A program made the translations under genes and the position numbers. A DNA stretch of 64,000 nt from an uncultured Bacteriovorax sp. (GTDB taxonomy: Bacteria > Bdellovibrionota > Bacteriovoracia > Bacteriovoracales > Bacteriovoracaceae), in NCBI GenBank assembly GCA_946480715.1, contig CAMLKK010000001.1, forward strand, positions 149,108 to 213,107, given 5' to 3'. Under the pieces are notes generated by a model. It worked only from the letters and a program-made list of their open reading frames with translations. It was not told the DNA's origin and searched no databases. This document shows, in pieces, positions 36,296 through 45,869 of the stretch (its first letter is position 1; each line of letters starts with the position of its first letter).

Positions 36296-37972
36296 ATGAG
36301 ACGCGCTAAAATCGTCGCAACTATCGGACCTGCTACCAGCTCTAAAGAGATGCTTACTCAGCTTATTAATGCAGGGGCAAACGTCTGTCGAATCAATATG
36401 AGCCATGGGACCTATGAAGGTCATCAAAACGTTATTAAAAATATCAGAGAAGTTTCTCGTGAAACAGGATATGAAGTCGCCATTCTAGCGGATCTCCAAG
36501 GACCAAAAATCCGCGTGGACAAATTGCCTGAGCCACTCAAACTCGAATCAGGATCAATGTGGGTCATTGGTGCAACGAAAGTAAAAGATAAATATCCTCA
36601 GTATGCAGCTAACTACATACCGACAATTTACGAAAACCTTGTGGCCGATTGTCACGATGGAGCACGCATACTTTTTGATGATGGGTTGATCATTGCTGAG
36701 GCCATTGAAAAAGATGGTGATGTTTATAAGATTAAAATCAAAATTGGCGGAACATTAAAATCGAATAAGGGAATCAATCTACCTGATTGTGAAGTTTCTG
36801 CGCCAGCATTCACTGAAAAAGATAAAGAAGACTTGATGTTCGCACTTAAAGCTCAGGTCGATGCCATTGCGCTTTCTTTTGTAAGAAAAAGAGAAGACAT
36901 CACTGCAGTAAAACATCTTCTTCATTCACTAAAAGTTGATGTTCCGATTATTTCTAAAATTGAAAAACCTCAGGCCATCGATAACCTGGATGGAATCCTT
37001 GCTGTTACAGACATGATTATGGTTGCTCGTGGAGACATGGGTGTTGAAGTTGGAAATCATCTCGTTCCTGCGATTCAAAAGAAAATCATCGCTGCTTGCA
37101 ATGCCCGTGGTATTCCTGTAATCACCGCCACTCAAATGCTAGAAAGTATGACTGAGAATCCAACTCCCACAAGAGCGGAAGCTTCAGATGTTGCCAATGC
37201 TATTTGGGATGGAACAGATGCAGTTATGTTATCGGGTGAAACAGCTTCTGGAAAATATCCAATTGAAACGATAAAGATGATGTCTGATATTGTGATGGAA
37301 GCAGAGAAGACCCCAAAAGAAAGACCACTTTTAAGACTTCAGGATTTATCCAGTGTAACGGCTTCGATCATGGTTGCAGCTTCGATGATCGCTGAAAAAA
37401 TCAAAGCAAAAAGAATTATCTCGATAACTGAGTCAGGAACATCTTGTTTACGTATCTCTCAGTTCAGACCAATTGTCAGTGTGCTTGGGATTACAAACTC
37501 TGTACGAGTTGCTCGTAAAATGTGCCTCTACTGGGGGGTCTCTCCATTCCTGGTGACAGATCAAGAACATGAAAGCCCGGACTTCATGAAGAACGTTTTA
37601 AACGAAGTACGTGATCGTTTAAAACTTCAAAATGGGGATAAGCTTGTTCTGACTAAAGGTGATGGTAAATTCTTCGCCCAAGGAAGTGCAAACTCCGTTA
37701 AAGTTGAGATGATCAAAGATAAACCAAAAGTTAAAGGTGGATCACAAGGCCTGGAAGAGGCGAGCGATGATAAGAAAAAAATCCTGCTTGATACAACAAT
37801 CTGTGGATCTTGTCAGGCGTGTGTGACTGTTTGTCCACATGACATTTGGGCCATCGACGATGAAAAAAATACTTTCATTCAAAAGGCGAATGTCAGTCAG
37901 TGTACGATGGACAATGCTTGTGTTGAAAAATGTCCTACAGGCGCTATCGAGATTATTCCTAAATCCTTCTAA
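36296..37972 (+). CDS. pyk: Pyruvate kinase fused to a C-terminal two-cluster ferredoxin domain
   Basis: Residues 1 to about 470 are a complete pyruvate kinase: KIVATIGPATSS, INMSHGTYEGH, LADLQGPKIRV, the catalytic Lys in ISKIEKPQAIDN, metal loop MVARGDMGVEV, ATQMLESM and a full C-terminal regulatory domain. A lysine/glycine-rich linker (about 470-495) leads to a ferredoxin domain ending at residue 558. Motif 1 is CGSCQACVTVCP (Cys503, 506, 509, 513). Motif 2 is CTMDNACVEKCP (Cys536, Asp539, Cys542, Cys546). CxxDxxC is the pattern of ferredoxins with a [3Fe-4S] or Asp-ligated cluster. I see no frameshift; typical pyruvate kinases stop near residue 475. Confidence 0.95.
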   Translation: MRRAKIVATIGPATSSKEMLTQLINAGANVCRINMSHGTYEGHQNVIKNIREVSRETGYEVAILADLQGPKIRVDKLPEPLKLESGSMWVIGATKVKDKYPQYAANYIPTIYENLVADCHDGARILFDDGLIIAEAIEKDGDVYKIKIKIGGTLKSNKGINLPDCEVSAPAFTEKDKEDLMFALKAQVDAIALSFVRKREDITAVKHLLHSLKVDVPIISKIEKPQAIDNLDGILAVTDMIMVARGDMGVEVGNHLVPAIQKKIIAACNARGIPVITATQMLESMTENPTPTRAEASDVANAIWDGTDAVMLSGETASGKYPIETIKMMSDIVMEAEKTPKERPLLRLQDLSSVTASIMVAASMIAEKIKAKRIISITESGTSCLRISQFRPIVSVLGITNSVRVARKMCLYWGVSPFLVTDQEHESPDFMKNVLNEVRDRLKLQNGDKLVLTKGDGKFFAQGSANSVKVEMIKDKPKVKGGSQGLEEASDDKKKILLDTTICGSCQACVTVCPHDIWAIDDEKNTFIQKANVSQCTMDNACVEKCPTGAIEIIPKSF

Positions 37973-38964
37973 TGAATTGGGAAAATCTGCTTAAAGATTT
38001 TAGTATTCTCGAATTCGGTTACACCGAAGAGTCTCTGCCATTGTCTAAGCAGTATTTTGAAGATTGGATTGCTAAAGACCATCATCTTCCCCTTAACTAT
38101 CTGGCCGATGAAAGAGCAGAAAAAAGAAAAGACATCAGTTCGCACTGGCCAGAGTTTCAATCAGCGATTGTTTTTCTTTTTAACTATCACAGTACTCATC
38201 AGGCGCTTAATCATCATTTTGAGACACAGTCAGAATGGAACGGATTGAAACTTGCTTCCTATACCCTGGGATTTGAAGGTTTCGATTATCATCATCAGTT
38301 AAAAAATAATCTGGAACTCATTGGCAATAAACTGCGTGAAGAATATGGACTTGAGTACAAACTTGCTTTAGATGTTCATCCGGTTTTAGATCGCGATCTT
38401 GCCTTCAAATGCGGTTTAGGTTGGTTTGGAAAAAACTCAATGCTCATCAACCGTCATGGTGGAAGCTTTACTATTATCGGATCGCTTTTACTGAATAAAA
38501 AACTTCCAATAGATACCAAGATCATAGAAACAGACCATTGTGGTCAATGCACTCGTTGTATTGAAAGTTGTCCAACAGATGCCATAGATCCTGTGAGTCG
38601 AACAATTAAGGCCCAGGACTGCATCAGTACTTTTACCATTGAACAATTTAAAATCGATTCTCCAGTTACAGAAAAAATGAATCTTACGAAAGGGACAATT
38701 TTTGGCTGTGACATTTGCCAGGATGTTTGTCCGTGGAACAAACGAGTAGATCGCTTGCATCCACTTGCTAGTTGGGCCTGGAATGAAAAACAAAAAGAGA
38801 TTCTCGATTTTTTTTGCAATCGTCCTGTTGAACAACTGCATTCAGAACTTAAAGAAATGAGCGGGAAAAAGTTTGAGAAAAAATTTAAGCAGACCAGTTT
38901 CGAGCGAAGTGGAAAGCGTGGGCTTTTAAAAAACCTCACGCTTTATATCAAACAAAAGAATTAG
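37972..38964 (+). CDS. queG: Epoxyqueuosine reductase
   Basis: QueG reduces epoxyqueuosine to queuosine in tRNA, the last step of queuosine synthesis, using cobalamin and two [4Fe-4S] clusters. The N-terminal cobalamin-binding part has DVHPVLDRDLAFKCGLGWFG. The cluster motifs are HCGQCTRCIESCPTDAI and GCDICQDVCPWNKR. The length (330) is usual. The ATG shares one base with the stop codon of the pyruvate kinase-ferredoxin gene (TAATG), so the two are translationally coupled. Its 3' end overlaps the convergent ABC permease gene by 4 bases. Confidence 0.95.
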   Translation: MNWENLLKDFSILEFGYTEESLPLSKQYFEDWIAKDHHLPLNYLADERAEKRKDISSHWPEFQSAIVFLFNYHSTHQALNHHFETQSEWNGLKLASYTLGFEGFDYHHQLKNNLELIGNKLREEYGLEYKLALDVHPVLDRDLAFKCGLGWFGKNSMLINRHGGSFTIIGSLLLNKKLPIDTKIIETDHCGQCTRCIESCPTDAIDPVSRTIKAQDCISTFTIEQFKIDSPVTEKMNLTKGTIFGCDICQDVCPWNKRVDRLHPLASWAWNEKQKEILDFFCNRPVEQLHSELKEMSGKKFEKKFKQTSFERSGKRGLLKNLTLYIKQKN

Positions 38965-40178
38965 ATATTTTTTCTTAGGGCCTCAACAATATCCATTTTA
39001 GAAGCACGTAGTGCCGGAATGAAAGTCGCAATGAAAGTAGTGACTACCGCTAGAGCGCTGGCATAACAAACAGAAGAAACCAGGAAATAAATTTTAATCT
39101 GGAATGGAGTAGATGCGCCTGGCATTTCTGTCATGATCTTCACACTATCAACAATATTGATGATAGCCACTGATCCAATAATACCAGTGATGATACCGAT
39201 GATGGCAATCAGTGTACTTTCGAGTAGGAATTGACCAATAATTTCTTTTCTCGATTCTCCTAAGGCGCGTAGAGTTCCGATTTCTCCCGTTCTTTCAACA
39301 ACTGTCATACTTACGGTATTGAGAATTCCAAGAAACATTAATGAGAGAAGAATACATTCAATAAGTTTATTTTGGACTCCGTAAAATTTATCAACCTGGC
39401 GAAAGAGGACAGCGAGATCGCGCCATGAACGGGCCATTAAAGTTGGACTCGTTTTTTCTAAATCAGCATTTATTTTATCCACGTTAGCTTCGGCCATTTC
39501 AAGTTTCTTAAATTTTAAAACAGCGATATCAACATTCGGCGTGTCTAATAATTCTTGAGTGACAGTAAGAGGCATGTAAATGACTTGCGCATCGATTTCA
39601 TCGATTCCCGCTGAGAATATGCCTGCTACAGTTAAATCCATAGCATTCATGACACCGTCTATTGTATTCGTTAAAATAGTAATACTATCGCCGGCACCGA
39701 TGTTCATTTGTTTAGCAAGCAAGCGCCCAACAACCACATCGCGAGAGGCGGGATCGTTGAAAAATTGCCCCTCTAAAATGCGCATACTTTCTTTGAATTG
39801 CGGTTCACCTGTCGTATCAACACCAATGACTTTCGCTCCGACTGAAAGATCATTGTTGCTTACCAGACCGTAAAAACTCAATCTTCCGCTTAAACGTTCA
39901 ATCTGCGGAAAACGCTCTTGCAATCCTGAGAGTGAATCAATAAGAAAAAGACGCTCAGTTCTTTCTTCTTTCCCTGGCGACCAATATTTTTTTGGAGCAA
40001 TTTGCATATTTCCATATTGATTTTCAGCGGCGATATATTTAAGTGCGGCCAATGAATAACTCGAAAATCCTTGAAACAAAATCATGGCCGAGACTGCACC
40101 TGCAATCATCGCGATGGAAAGTAAACTGCGTAAGTGGTGACGTGTAATATTTCTAATGGCCAGTTTAAAACGAATCAT
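38961..40178 (-). CDS. MacB/LolC-type ABC transporter permease
   Basis: An N-terminal membrane helix, a large MacB-like periplasmic domain (about residues 45-265, with VVVGRLLAKQMNIGAGDSI) and three C-terminal helices of FtsX type form the protein. The family signature TVVERTGEIGTLRALGESR precedes helix 3, and EALRKNI ends the protein. It pairs with the ATPase encoded just upstream (4-base overlap). Transporters of this class move lipoproteins or other envelope substrates by mechanotransmission rather than by a classical pore. Confidence 0.9.
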   Translation of the reverse strand: MIRFKLAIRNITRHHLRSLLSIAMIAGAVSAMILFQGFSSYSLAALKYIAAENQYGNMQIAPKKYWSPGKEERTERLFLIDSLSGLQERFPQIERLSGRLSFYGLVSNNDLSVGAKVIGVDTTGEPQFKESMRILEGQFFNDPASRDVVVGRLLAKQMNIGAGDSITILTNTIDGVMNAMDLTVAGIFSAGIDEIDAQVIYMPLTVTQELLDTPNVDIAVLKFKKLEMAEANVDKINADLEKTSPTLMARSWRDLAVLFRQVDKFYGVQNKLIECILLSLMFLGILNTVSMTVVERTGEIGTLRALGESRKEIIGQFLLESTLIAIIGIITGIIGSVAIINIVDSVKIMTEMPGASTPFQIKIYFLVSSVCYASALAVVTTFIATFIPALRASKMDIVEALRKNI

Positions 40179-40894
40179 CGTGAAACCTCCGCGAAGTTAT
40201 CACTTAAGATAATACCGTCTGAGATTTTTATCTGACGTTTAGTTTTAGCAATTAAATCCATATCGTGTGAACACAGCATAACCGTAACCTGTAGATCCTG
40301 TTGGAGGTGAGTAAGCAGTTCAAAAACTTCTTCGGATGTTTTTGTATCTAGGTTTGCAGTTGGTTCATCTGCGAGAATGAGTGTCGGATTTTTTACAATA
40401 GCACGAGCTAGGGCCACTCTTTGTCTTTGACCACCAGAAAGCTGGGCCGGACGACGATGAGTAAAATCTTCTAGACCGACTTTTTTCAACGCTTGATAAG
40501 CTCTTTCACGACGTTCGTCTTCGTTTACATTAAGAAGCATAAGAGGATATTCAACATTTTCTAAACTGCTCAGCAAAGGAAGAAGATTGAATGACTGAAA
40601 AATATATCCAATATCCTGCGCTCGAATGAGCGACAACTCTTTATCATTGAGCGTTTTTATATCACGATTTTTGACAAGAAGAGTTCCTCTCGTTGGAGGA
40701 TCAATCAATCCTGCAATATTTAAAAGCGTCGTTTTCCCGCTTCCAGATTTTCCAGACAGACCGATGAACTCACCTTTGTGAATTGAGAGTGTAATGTTTT
40801 TAAGAGCAGTAAATTCGACTCCTTCTGAATAAAAGATTTTGTGAATATCTTTAAATTGAAAAACAGTTTCTTTCTGAGAATGATTTGTCATCAT
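40175..40894 (-). CDS. LolD/MacB-type ABC transporter ATPase
   Basis: Walker A is GKSGSGKTTLLN, the Q-loop is GYIFQSFNLLPLLSSLENV, the signature is LSGGQRQRVALARA, Walker B is TLILADEPTANLD, and the switch is SHDMDL. It has the LolD/MacB/FtsE-group sequence style. Two ATG codons are adjacent at the start; AAGGAG is better spaced for the second (40891). It lies between the outer-membrane protein gene (12 bases) and the permease gene (4-base overlap). Confidence 0.93.
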   Translation of the reverse strand: MMTNHSQKETVFQFKDIHKIFYSEGVEFTALKNITLSIHKGEFIGLSGKSGSGKTTLLNIAGLIDPPTRGTLLVKNRDIKTLNDKELSLIRAQDIGYIFQSFNLLPLLSSLENVEYPLMLLNVNEDERRERAYQALKKVGLEDFTHRRPAQLSGGQRQRVALARAIVKNPTLILADEPTANLDTKTSEEVFELLTHLQQDLQVTVMLCSHDMDLIAKTKRQIKISDGIILSDNFAEVSR

Positions 40895-40906
40895 CTCTCC
40901 TTATGT

Positions 40907-42169
40907 TTACAGTTGAAAGTAATTTTTTATTCCGAAGAAGACGTTGCTGATATTTTTTATTTTTCCAAAAGTAGAAGCGCTTTCACCCCAGTAATGTTCG
41001 GCACCGAATTTCAATTCTAAACTATCTGAGACCGGCCAGAGAAGCTGAGATTGAATTCCATGTCCTGACTCTTGGAATTGATGAGTGTAGGAAAGATCAA
41101 AAACTTTTTCTTCGCCAAAGTCATAACTTATTCTGGCGATAGCATAACTTTCTTTTTTTGCCCTAAAAGCATTGGCGGAAAGCTGATCAACCGCTGAATT
41201 GGCATAGACCAATAGTGCAGAAAAATTATTGTAGGCCGGTGTATCGAAACTTATGAGTGTATTCATTTCATCGCTTTGTTCACTTACCAATGCTGGACCC
41301 AATATAGTGCTTGCGATTGAATTGTATTTTTTATCTTGAGAGAGGACAACATCGGATCTTAAAACAAAATCGTCAAAAAGTGTTTTGGCCAATGAGACAC
41401 CATAAGAATGGATGCGATCATGTCTTTCGGTAATGATTAGTTGGGAAGGAGTTGCTGAAACCAAAGCATAATATGGGTTTCTGTCATAATAGTCGTAATA
41501 GAAAAAAGCCGCGTCGATTCCTGCAATTGTTAGAGATAATTTTCCACCATATTCATGTTTATCAAACATATCAGGAGTTTTTTCACGAAAGGAAAGTACT
41601 TCAATGGATGGCAAAAGAGGTTTTGTAAATATGGAAACCGGCAGCGTTCTGGAAAAATGTGGTTCAGGTGAATAGAGTAATTGCAATGAACCGATAGGAA
41701 AAAAGAATTTAGTATTGGCCAGGAGAAGAGGATACTTCGATTCACTCGCATCAGAATAGGCCGTGATAGTTTGATCCTTAGGATTAATAAAATCGGCGTA
41801 ATTAAAACCAAAAGCTTCACCCCAAGAGATTTGCTGGTAGCCTAATTGAAAAACTGCAGATTCACTTTGCCACTTAATAAAGTTTTCTCCGGGATAAACT
41901 TCATGCTGATCGTTTACTTGCAGAGAAGTTTCTGGGCCTAAATCGCTGTAAAGTGAAGACGAACTCCATCTTGCTTGATTAAGGAATGATAAGCTCTCAG
42001 AGATCACAGACAGTTGCTCGAACTGAGCGTAGTGTCTGTGACCATAATTGTTTCGTGAATCTTTAGTGTAGCGTGAAAGACGAGTAGATAATTGTCCTCT
42101 CAACTCATATTTGGGAGCTGCATAGGCAGTCGCAGAAATTAAGCTAAGAACGAGGACAGTTTTTATCAA
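40907..42169 (-). CDS. Predicted outer-membrane beta-barrel protein
   Basis: A signal peptide (MIKTVLVLSLISATAYA) precedes about 400 residues of alternating hydrophobic/polar strands rich in Tyr, Ser and Phe. The protein ends with aromatic-terminated strands and a final residue pattern (FFGIKNYFQL) typical of barrels. Resemblance to DUF1302/alginate-export-type barrels is possible. It lies between the LolA-like gene (4-base overlap) and the ABC ATPase gene, so it may be the outer-membrane component served by that transporter. Confidence 0.7.
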   Translation of the reverse strand: MIKTVLVLSLISATAYAAPKYELRGQLSTRLSRYTKDSRNNYGHRHYAQFEQLSVISESLSFLNQARWSSSSLYSDLGPETSLQVNDQHEVYPGENFIKWQSESAVFQLGYQQISWGEAFGFNYADFINPKDQTITAYSDASESKYPLLLANTKFFFPIGSLQLLYSPEPHFSRTLPVSIFTKPLLPSIEVLSFREKTPDMFDKHEYGGKLSLTIAGIDAAFFYYDYYDRNPYYALVSATPSQLIITERHDRIHSYGVSLAKTLFDDFVLRSDVVLSQDKKYNSIASTILGPALVSEQSDEMNTLISFDTPAYNNFSALLVYANSAVDQLSANAFRAKKESYAIARISYDFGEEKVFDLSYTHQFQESGHGIQSQLLWPVSDSLELKFGAEHYWGESASTFGKIKNISNVFFGIKNYFQL

Positions 42170-42888
42170 AATTCCATCCTGTCTTTGTTAAAAAGGCTTT
42201 CATTGAATGTTTTAGGCGTGTGATTGCTGAAAACTAACGTTGAGAATTTATTTTTTTGAATATAGTCTTTGATAATCATTTTTGTCGAACGATTCATTCC
42301 CTGAACTGGTTTAAAATCAAGAAACTCAGCGCTCTTTAAAGCTTTACCTGATAGGGCATAAAAAATAGCAGCAACGGGTTGATAATCGTTTTTTTCAACA
42401 AGATATTCGATTCTACCGTATGTTACTTTTTTATTTTTCGCTTTTAACTCAAGCTTATAAAATTCCTTGTTTCCCTTTTTCTCTGTAGAGAGAAGAGTGG
42501 CATCGTAGTCCTCAGCATAATTTGTACGAGCAATATCTCCGTTGGCCACTTGACCTGTAAGCTTTTGCTCCAATGAAATGCGCAGAGGTTTTTTGATATC
42601 AGGAGTGAAAAGCCAGATGTCGTAATCCTTCATAAGAATTTTTCTACCACGCGCTCTTTCAGGTTGAGTTTGGATAGTTAATGAATTGTTAACATCTTTG
42701 AAGCTAACTTGATAAACTTCAACCTTATCATCTTGATTCGTAATTGAGACCTCAAACTGATGAGAGACATTTCCTAGCCCTCTTTTTAGATCCGCTTTGC
42801 GAACAATTTCATTCGCATCAGGCGTTTCTGAAAAAGCTTGAGAAGTAATGATTGTCGAAAGCAAAAGACTGCTGATTACCTTGAACAT
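42166..42888 (-). CDS. LolA-like outer-membrane lipoprotein-sorting protein
   Basis: The start is set to ATG 42886-42888 because it begins a signal peptide (MFKVISSLLLSTIITSQAFS) behind GGTGG; the longer frame adds 26 residues with no signal logic. The mature protein has the half-barrel pattern of PF17131-type LolA relatives: VYQVSFKDVNNSLTIQTQPE, GRKILMKDYDIWLFTPDIKKP and FYKLELKAKNKKVTYGRIEYL. Such proteins are often encoded beside MacB/Lol-type ABC transporters and an outer-membrane protein, exactly as here, and may ferry hydrophobic cargo through the periplasm. Confidence 0.82.
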   Translation of the reverse strand: MFKVISSLLLSTIITSQAFSETPDANEIVRKADLKRGLGNVSHQFEVSITNQDDKVEVYQVSFKDVNNSLTIQTQPERARGRKILMKDYDIWLFTPDIKKPLRISLEQKLTGQVANGDIARTNYAEDYDATLLSTEKKGNKEFYKLELKAKNKKVTYGRIEYLVEKNDYQPVAAIFYALSGKALKSAEFLDFKPVQGMNRSTKMIIKDYIQKNKFSTLVFSNHTPKTFNESLFNKDRMEF

Positions 42889-42996
42889 GTGACCACCATA
42901 GATTAAAAAAGTATTACTTCTATTGTAGTCAAAACTCACAGCTTTGCTGAGAATTTTAATGGTCAAAAAAGGCCCATACTTGTCCGGTTTACTCTG

Positions 42997-43518
42997 TTAC
43001 TTTTTATAGCTTGTTTTGCATTTTGTAGGATCAAATGGAAGCGCCAGGAAGTGATGAAAATTTTCCCCAACTAATCCCCAACGAATTTTGAATATCTCAT
43101 AGGTCGCAGATAACCCTTCTTCAGTAACCTTGGCCGTACTGAAAGAAATAGATTGCACAGGAGAATTTTGAGGGTGATGGAATTGGGCTTCGCCACCACA
43201 TCTCATGAGGTCTGAATCTGATTCACGAAATTCACACTTTTCAAGAGGCCAGCTAACGAGAACTTCATAATCAAGACTCGCTAATTCTTTTTCAGCAATA
43301 TTCACATAGGGGATAGTTGAACGGGTGACAATTCCCTCATAGAGAGGAAAATCGGCCGCACCCAAAGCATTTGAGTACTGAACATAGAGTCGATCATCTC
43401 TAGTGTATGCAGCAATGGCCACGCGCCCACGATTTCCACTGCAATATAGATTATATGAAAGGGCATGTGCCGATGAAATTGAAATAAAAAAAGTGATAAG
43501 AAGAATGAATCCTTTCAT
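42997..43518 (-). CDS. Exported protein of unknown function
   Basis: The product has a signal peptide (MKGFILLITFFISISSAHA) and about 154 mature residues with four cysteines (LYCSGN, EKCEFRES, MRCGGEA, TKCKTS), suggesting two disulfides. No family recognised. It starts 10 bases after the antiporter stop and about 110 bases before the LolA-like gene, all on the minus strand. Confidence 0.65.
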   Translation of the reverse strand: MKGFILLITFFISISSAHALSYNLYCSGNRGRVAIAAYTRDDRLYVQYSNALGAADFPLYEGIVTRSTIPYVNIAEKELASLDYEVLVSWPLEKCEFRESDSDLMRCGGEAQFHHPQNSPVQSISFSTAKVTEEGLSATYEIFKIRWGLVGENFHHFLALPFDPTKCKTSYKK

Positions 43519-43528
43519 TTTGTCTCCC

Positions 43529-45757
43529 TTAATTGCGAAGTTTTTGTGCTATTTTTTTAGTATCTGCTACAACCCACAATAAGTCACCTGGTCTTAGTAC
43601 AAGGGCCGGGTCCGGGTTCAATGTACGAGAACCTTCACGCTCAATTCCCACGATTAGACCTTCAATAGTCTCGCGAATGCCACAGTCGCGAATAGTTTTA
43701 TTAGCAAAAATAGAGTTTGCATCCAGGGGAACACATTCCAGTCCGAAACTCGTATGTTCAACTTTTTCAATGTCTTCATCTTTTGCTTCAATTAACAATT
43801 TGGCCGCACTTAATTGAGCATCAGTGCCAATGAGATAAAATTGATCGTATGGCATGATAAGCGTTGATCGTCCTGGCGCCACTATTTTTTTTGATCCTCT
43901 TTCAATAAGAGCGACTGTCACTCCACATTTTTCTTTTAAATGCGATTCTTGAAGGGTTTTACCAACAAGTGGAGATTGTGGAGATACTGTAAATTCGCTC
44001 ATGCCAGCATCCCAGGGTGCCAATACTGGTTTGGCCTTCTGTTTAGCGAGTTCTTCTCTTTCTTTAGCATTTAGATTTTCTACAAATCGTTCTTCGATAG
44101 AGCGGTAGAAAGGTTCGATCAGTTTTCTGAACATGAGAGCTATCAACAGGAGAATTAGTAACAATGTTATATAAGATGCACGCAATTCAATAAATCGGCT
44201 CACGATAAAAACGACAAGCATGACTCCAATAAAAATGCGCACGCCTGTGATCACAAAGAGCATGTTTTTAATTCTGACTGCTTTAGAGGAATCGAGTATC
44301 GAAATATTGGCAGGTGGCCCGAATATGATGGCCCAAAGAAAGGGAGCAGAGAGTGCGAATGCAACGAATCCCGCGATCAATGCCATTACTGAAGTAGAGT
44401 TCAAAGGAAATATATATTTTCCATATAAAATTCTGGAGAAGAGAGCAATGGCAACAACTACGGTAGCGTTCAATAATGTTTTGATACCATAAGATTTCCA
44501 TATAAGTTGGAAGAGACTCTCTTTATTCTTTTGAGACATATTAGCTTCGTAAAAGGACAGTTGATCCTTTAGCCTTTGGGGAAGTTTTCGTTCTAAAAAA
44601 AGAAAAAAAGGTTCCGCTAAACGAATTGAATACGGGGTCGTGAAAGTTGTAATTGCACAGACTGCAACAGCAATAGGATAGAGGAAATCACTCGTCACTT
44701 TAAGCGTTAAGCCCAAAGTAGCAATGATAAAAGAAAATTCTCCAATTTGAGCTAAACTCATACCGGTCATGATTGAATTGCGAAGAGACTGTCCAGAAAG
44801 TAAGGCACCAACAGTAGTTGAAAAAATTTTTCCGAATAACGTGACAAATGTAATAATGGCCACTGCTTGCCAATTTTCTGCTAATGAAACAGGGTTGATG
44901 AGCATTCCGACGGAAACAAAGAATACTGCTGAAAAAAGATTCTTAATAGGTTCTAAAAGCACTTCAATATTTTTTCGTTCACGTGTTTCAGCAAGAATAG
45001 ATCCCATAATGAAGGCACCAAGCGGAGCTGAAAATCCGACATTCGTAGCAATGATGACCATCAATAAACACAGCGCGAGTGAGACTACAATTGTCGTTTC
45101 ACCTGTTAATTGTTTTCTTATTAAGTTGAGAAGCATCGGGATGACATAAATTCCAACAAGAAACCATATTGTTAAAAAGAAACAAAGTTTGAATGTCGCC
45201 GATGCAAGTGCGCCTCCCGAGAGTGTGTTGCTAACTGCTGCGGTCGTGAGAAGCACAAGAAGAAGAATCGCAATCAAATCTTCGACAATTAAAATACCAA
45301 AGACAAAATTGACAAACTTTTTACCTTTCATTCCTAGTTCATCAAAGGCACGTACAATGATCGTAGTAGAAGAGATGGAAAGGATGCCCCCCAGATAAAG
45401 GCTGTCGATATTTTTCCATCCCAGCAGCTTACCTGTTGTGAATCCAATTCCAACCATAAACGCAGCTTCGAAGAGTGCGGTGACACTGGCACTTTTTCCA
45501 ACACGCGAGAGTTTTTTAAAACTAAATTCAAGACCTAGTCCAAAAAGTAAAAAGATTACTCCAATTTCTGCCCATATGTGCACAGATTGAGTGTCTTTCA
45601 CACGGATGAAAAAAGGGAAATAGGGTCCTAGAAAGAATCCGGCGATCAAATAGCCAAGAACGAGTGGTTGACGTAGTTTTTTAAAAATAAGGGTTACGAC
45701 GGCCGCAGTAATAAGAATGAAGCCCAGGTCTTTAATCAGAATTGGTAAATGATTCAT
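43529..45757 (-). CDS. Kef-type CPA2 cation:proton antiporter with two TrkA-C domains
   Basis: The N-terminal 390 residues form about twelve membrane helices of the CPA2 family (VLGYLIAGFFLGPYFPF, SISSTTIIVRAFDELG, GFSAPLGAFIMGSILAET). A second hydrophobic block of about four helices (residues 425-540) follows and is not present in short KefB proteins. The C-terminal 170 residues hold two RCK_C/TrkA-C-like domains (SPLVGKTLQESHLKEKCG; NKTIRDCGIRETIEGLIVGI). There is no NAD-binding TrkA-N domain. Potassium or sodium export in exchange for protons is the family role. Confidence 0.9.
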   Translation of the reverse strand: MNHLPILIKDLGFILITAAVVTLIFKKLRQPLVLGYLIAGFFLGPYFPFFIRVKDTQSVHIWAEIGVIFLLFGLGLEFSFKKLSRVGKSASVTALFEAAFMVGIGFTTGKLLGWKNIDSLYLGGILSISSTTIIVRAFDELGMKGKKFVNFVFGILIVEDLIAILLLVLLTTAAVSNTLSGGALASATFKLCFFLTIWFLVGIYVIPMLLNLIRKQLTGETTIVVSLALCLLMVIIATNVGFSAPLGAFIMGSILAETRERKNIEVLLEPIKNLFSAVFFVSVGMLINPVSLAENWQAVAIITFVTLFGKIFSTTVGALLSGQSLRNSIMTGMSLAQIGEFSFIIATLGLTLKVTSDFLYPIAVAVCAITTFTTPYSIRLAEPFFLFLERKLPQRLKDQLSFYEANMSQKNKESLFQLIWKSYGIKTLLNATVVVAIALFSRILYGKYIFPLNSTSVMALIAGFVAFALSAPFLWAIIFGPPANISILDSSKAVRIKNMLFVITGVRIFIGVMLVVFIVSRFIELRASYITLLLILLLIALMFRKLIEPFYRSIEERFVENLNAKEREELAKQKAKPVLAPWDAGMSEFTVSPQSPLVGKTLQESHLKEKCGVTVALIERGSKKIVAPGRSTLIMPYDQFYLIGTDAQLSAAKLLIEAKDEDIEKVEHTSFGLECVPLDANSIFANKTIRDCGIRETIEGLIVGIEREGSRTLNPDPALVLRPGDLLWVVADTKKIAQKLRN

Positions 45758-45869
45758 AGATTTTTTGAATCTCGTCTTTTTTTATAGTGCTATTGCCCCT
45801 TAAAAGTTTAACTAAAAAGAGTGTAAAAAAATACTTTTAACAAAATAAAACTTATGAAAAAATGATGAG

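Noticed and set aside
37700..37800. A separate ferredoxin gene after pyruvate kinase instead of a fusion
   Set aside because: There is no stop codon, ribosome-binding site or start codon between the pyruvate kinase and ferredoxin parts; the frame is continuous.
38544..38939. 131-codon antisense frame inside queG
   Set aside because: It overlaps the iron-sulfur motifs of queG completely; no independent evidence for a gene.
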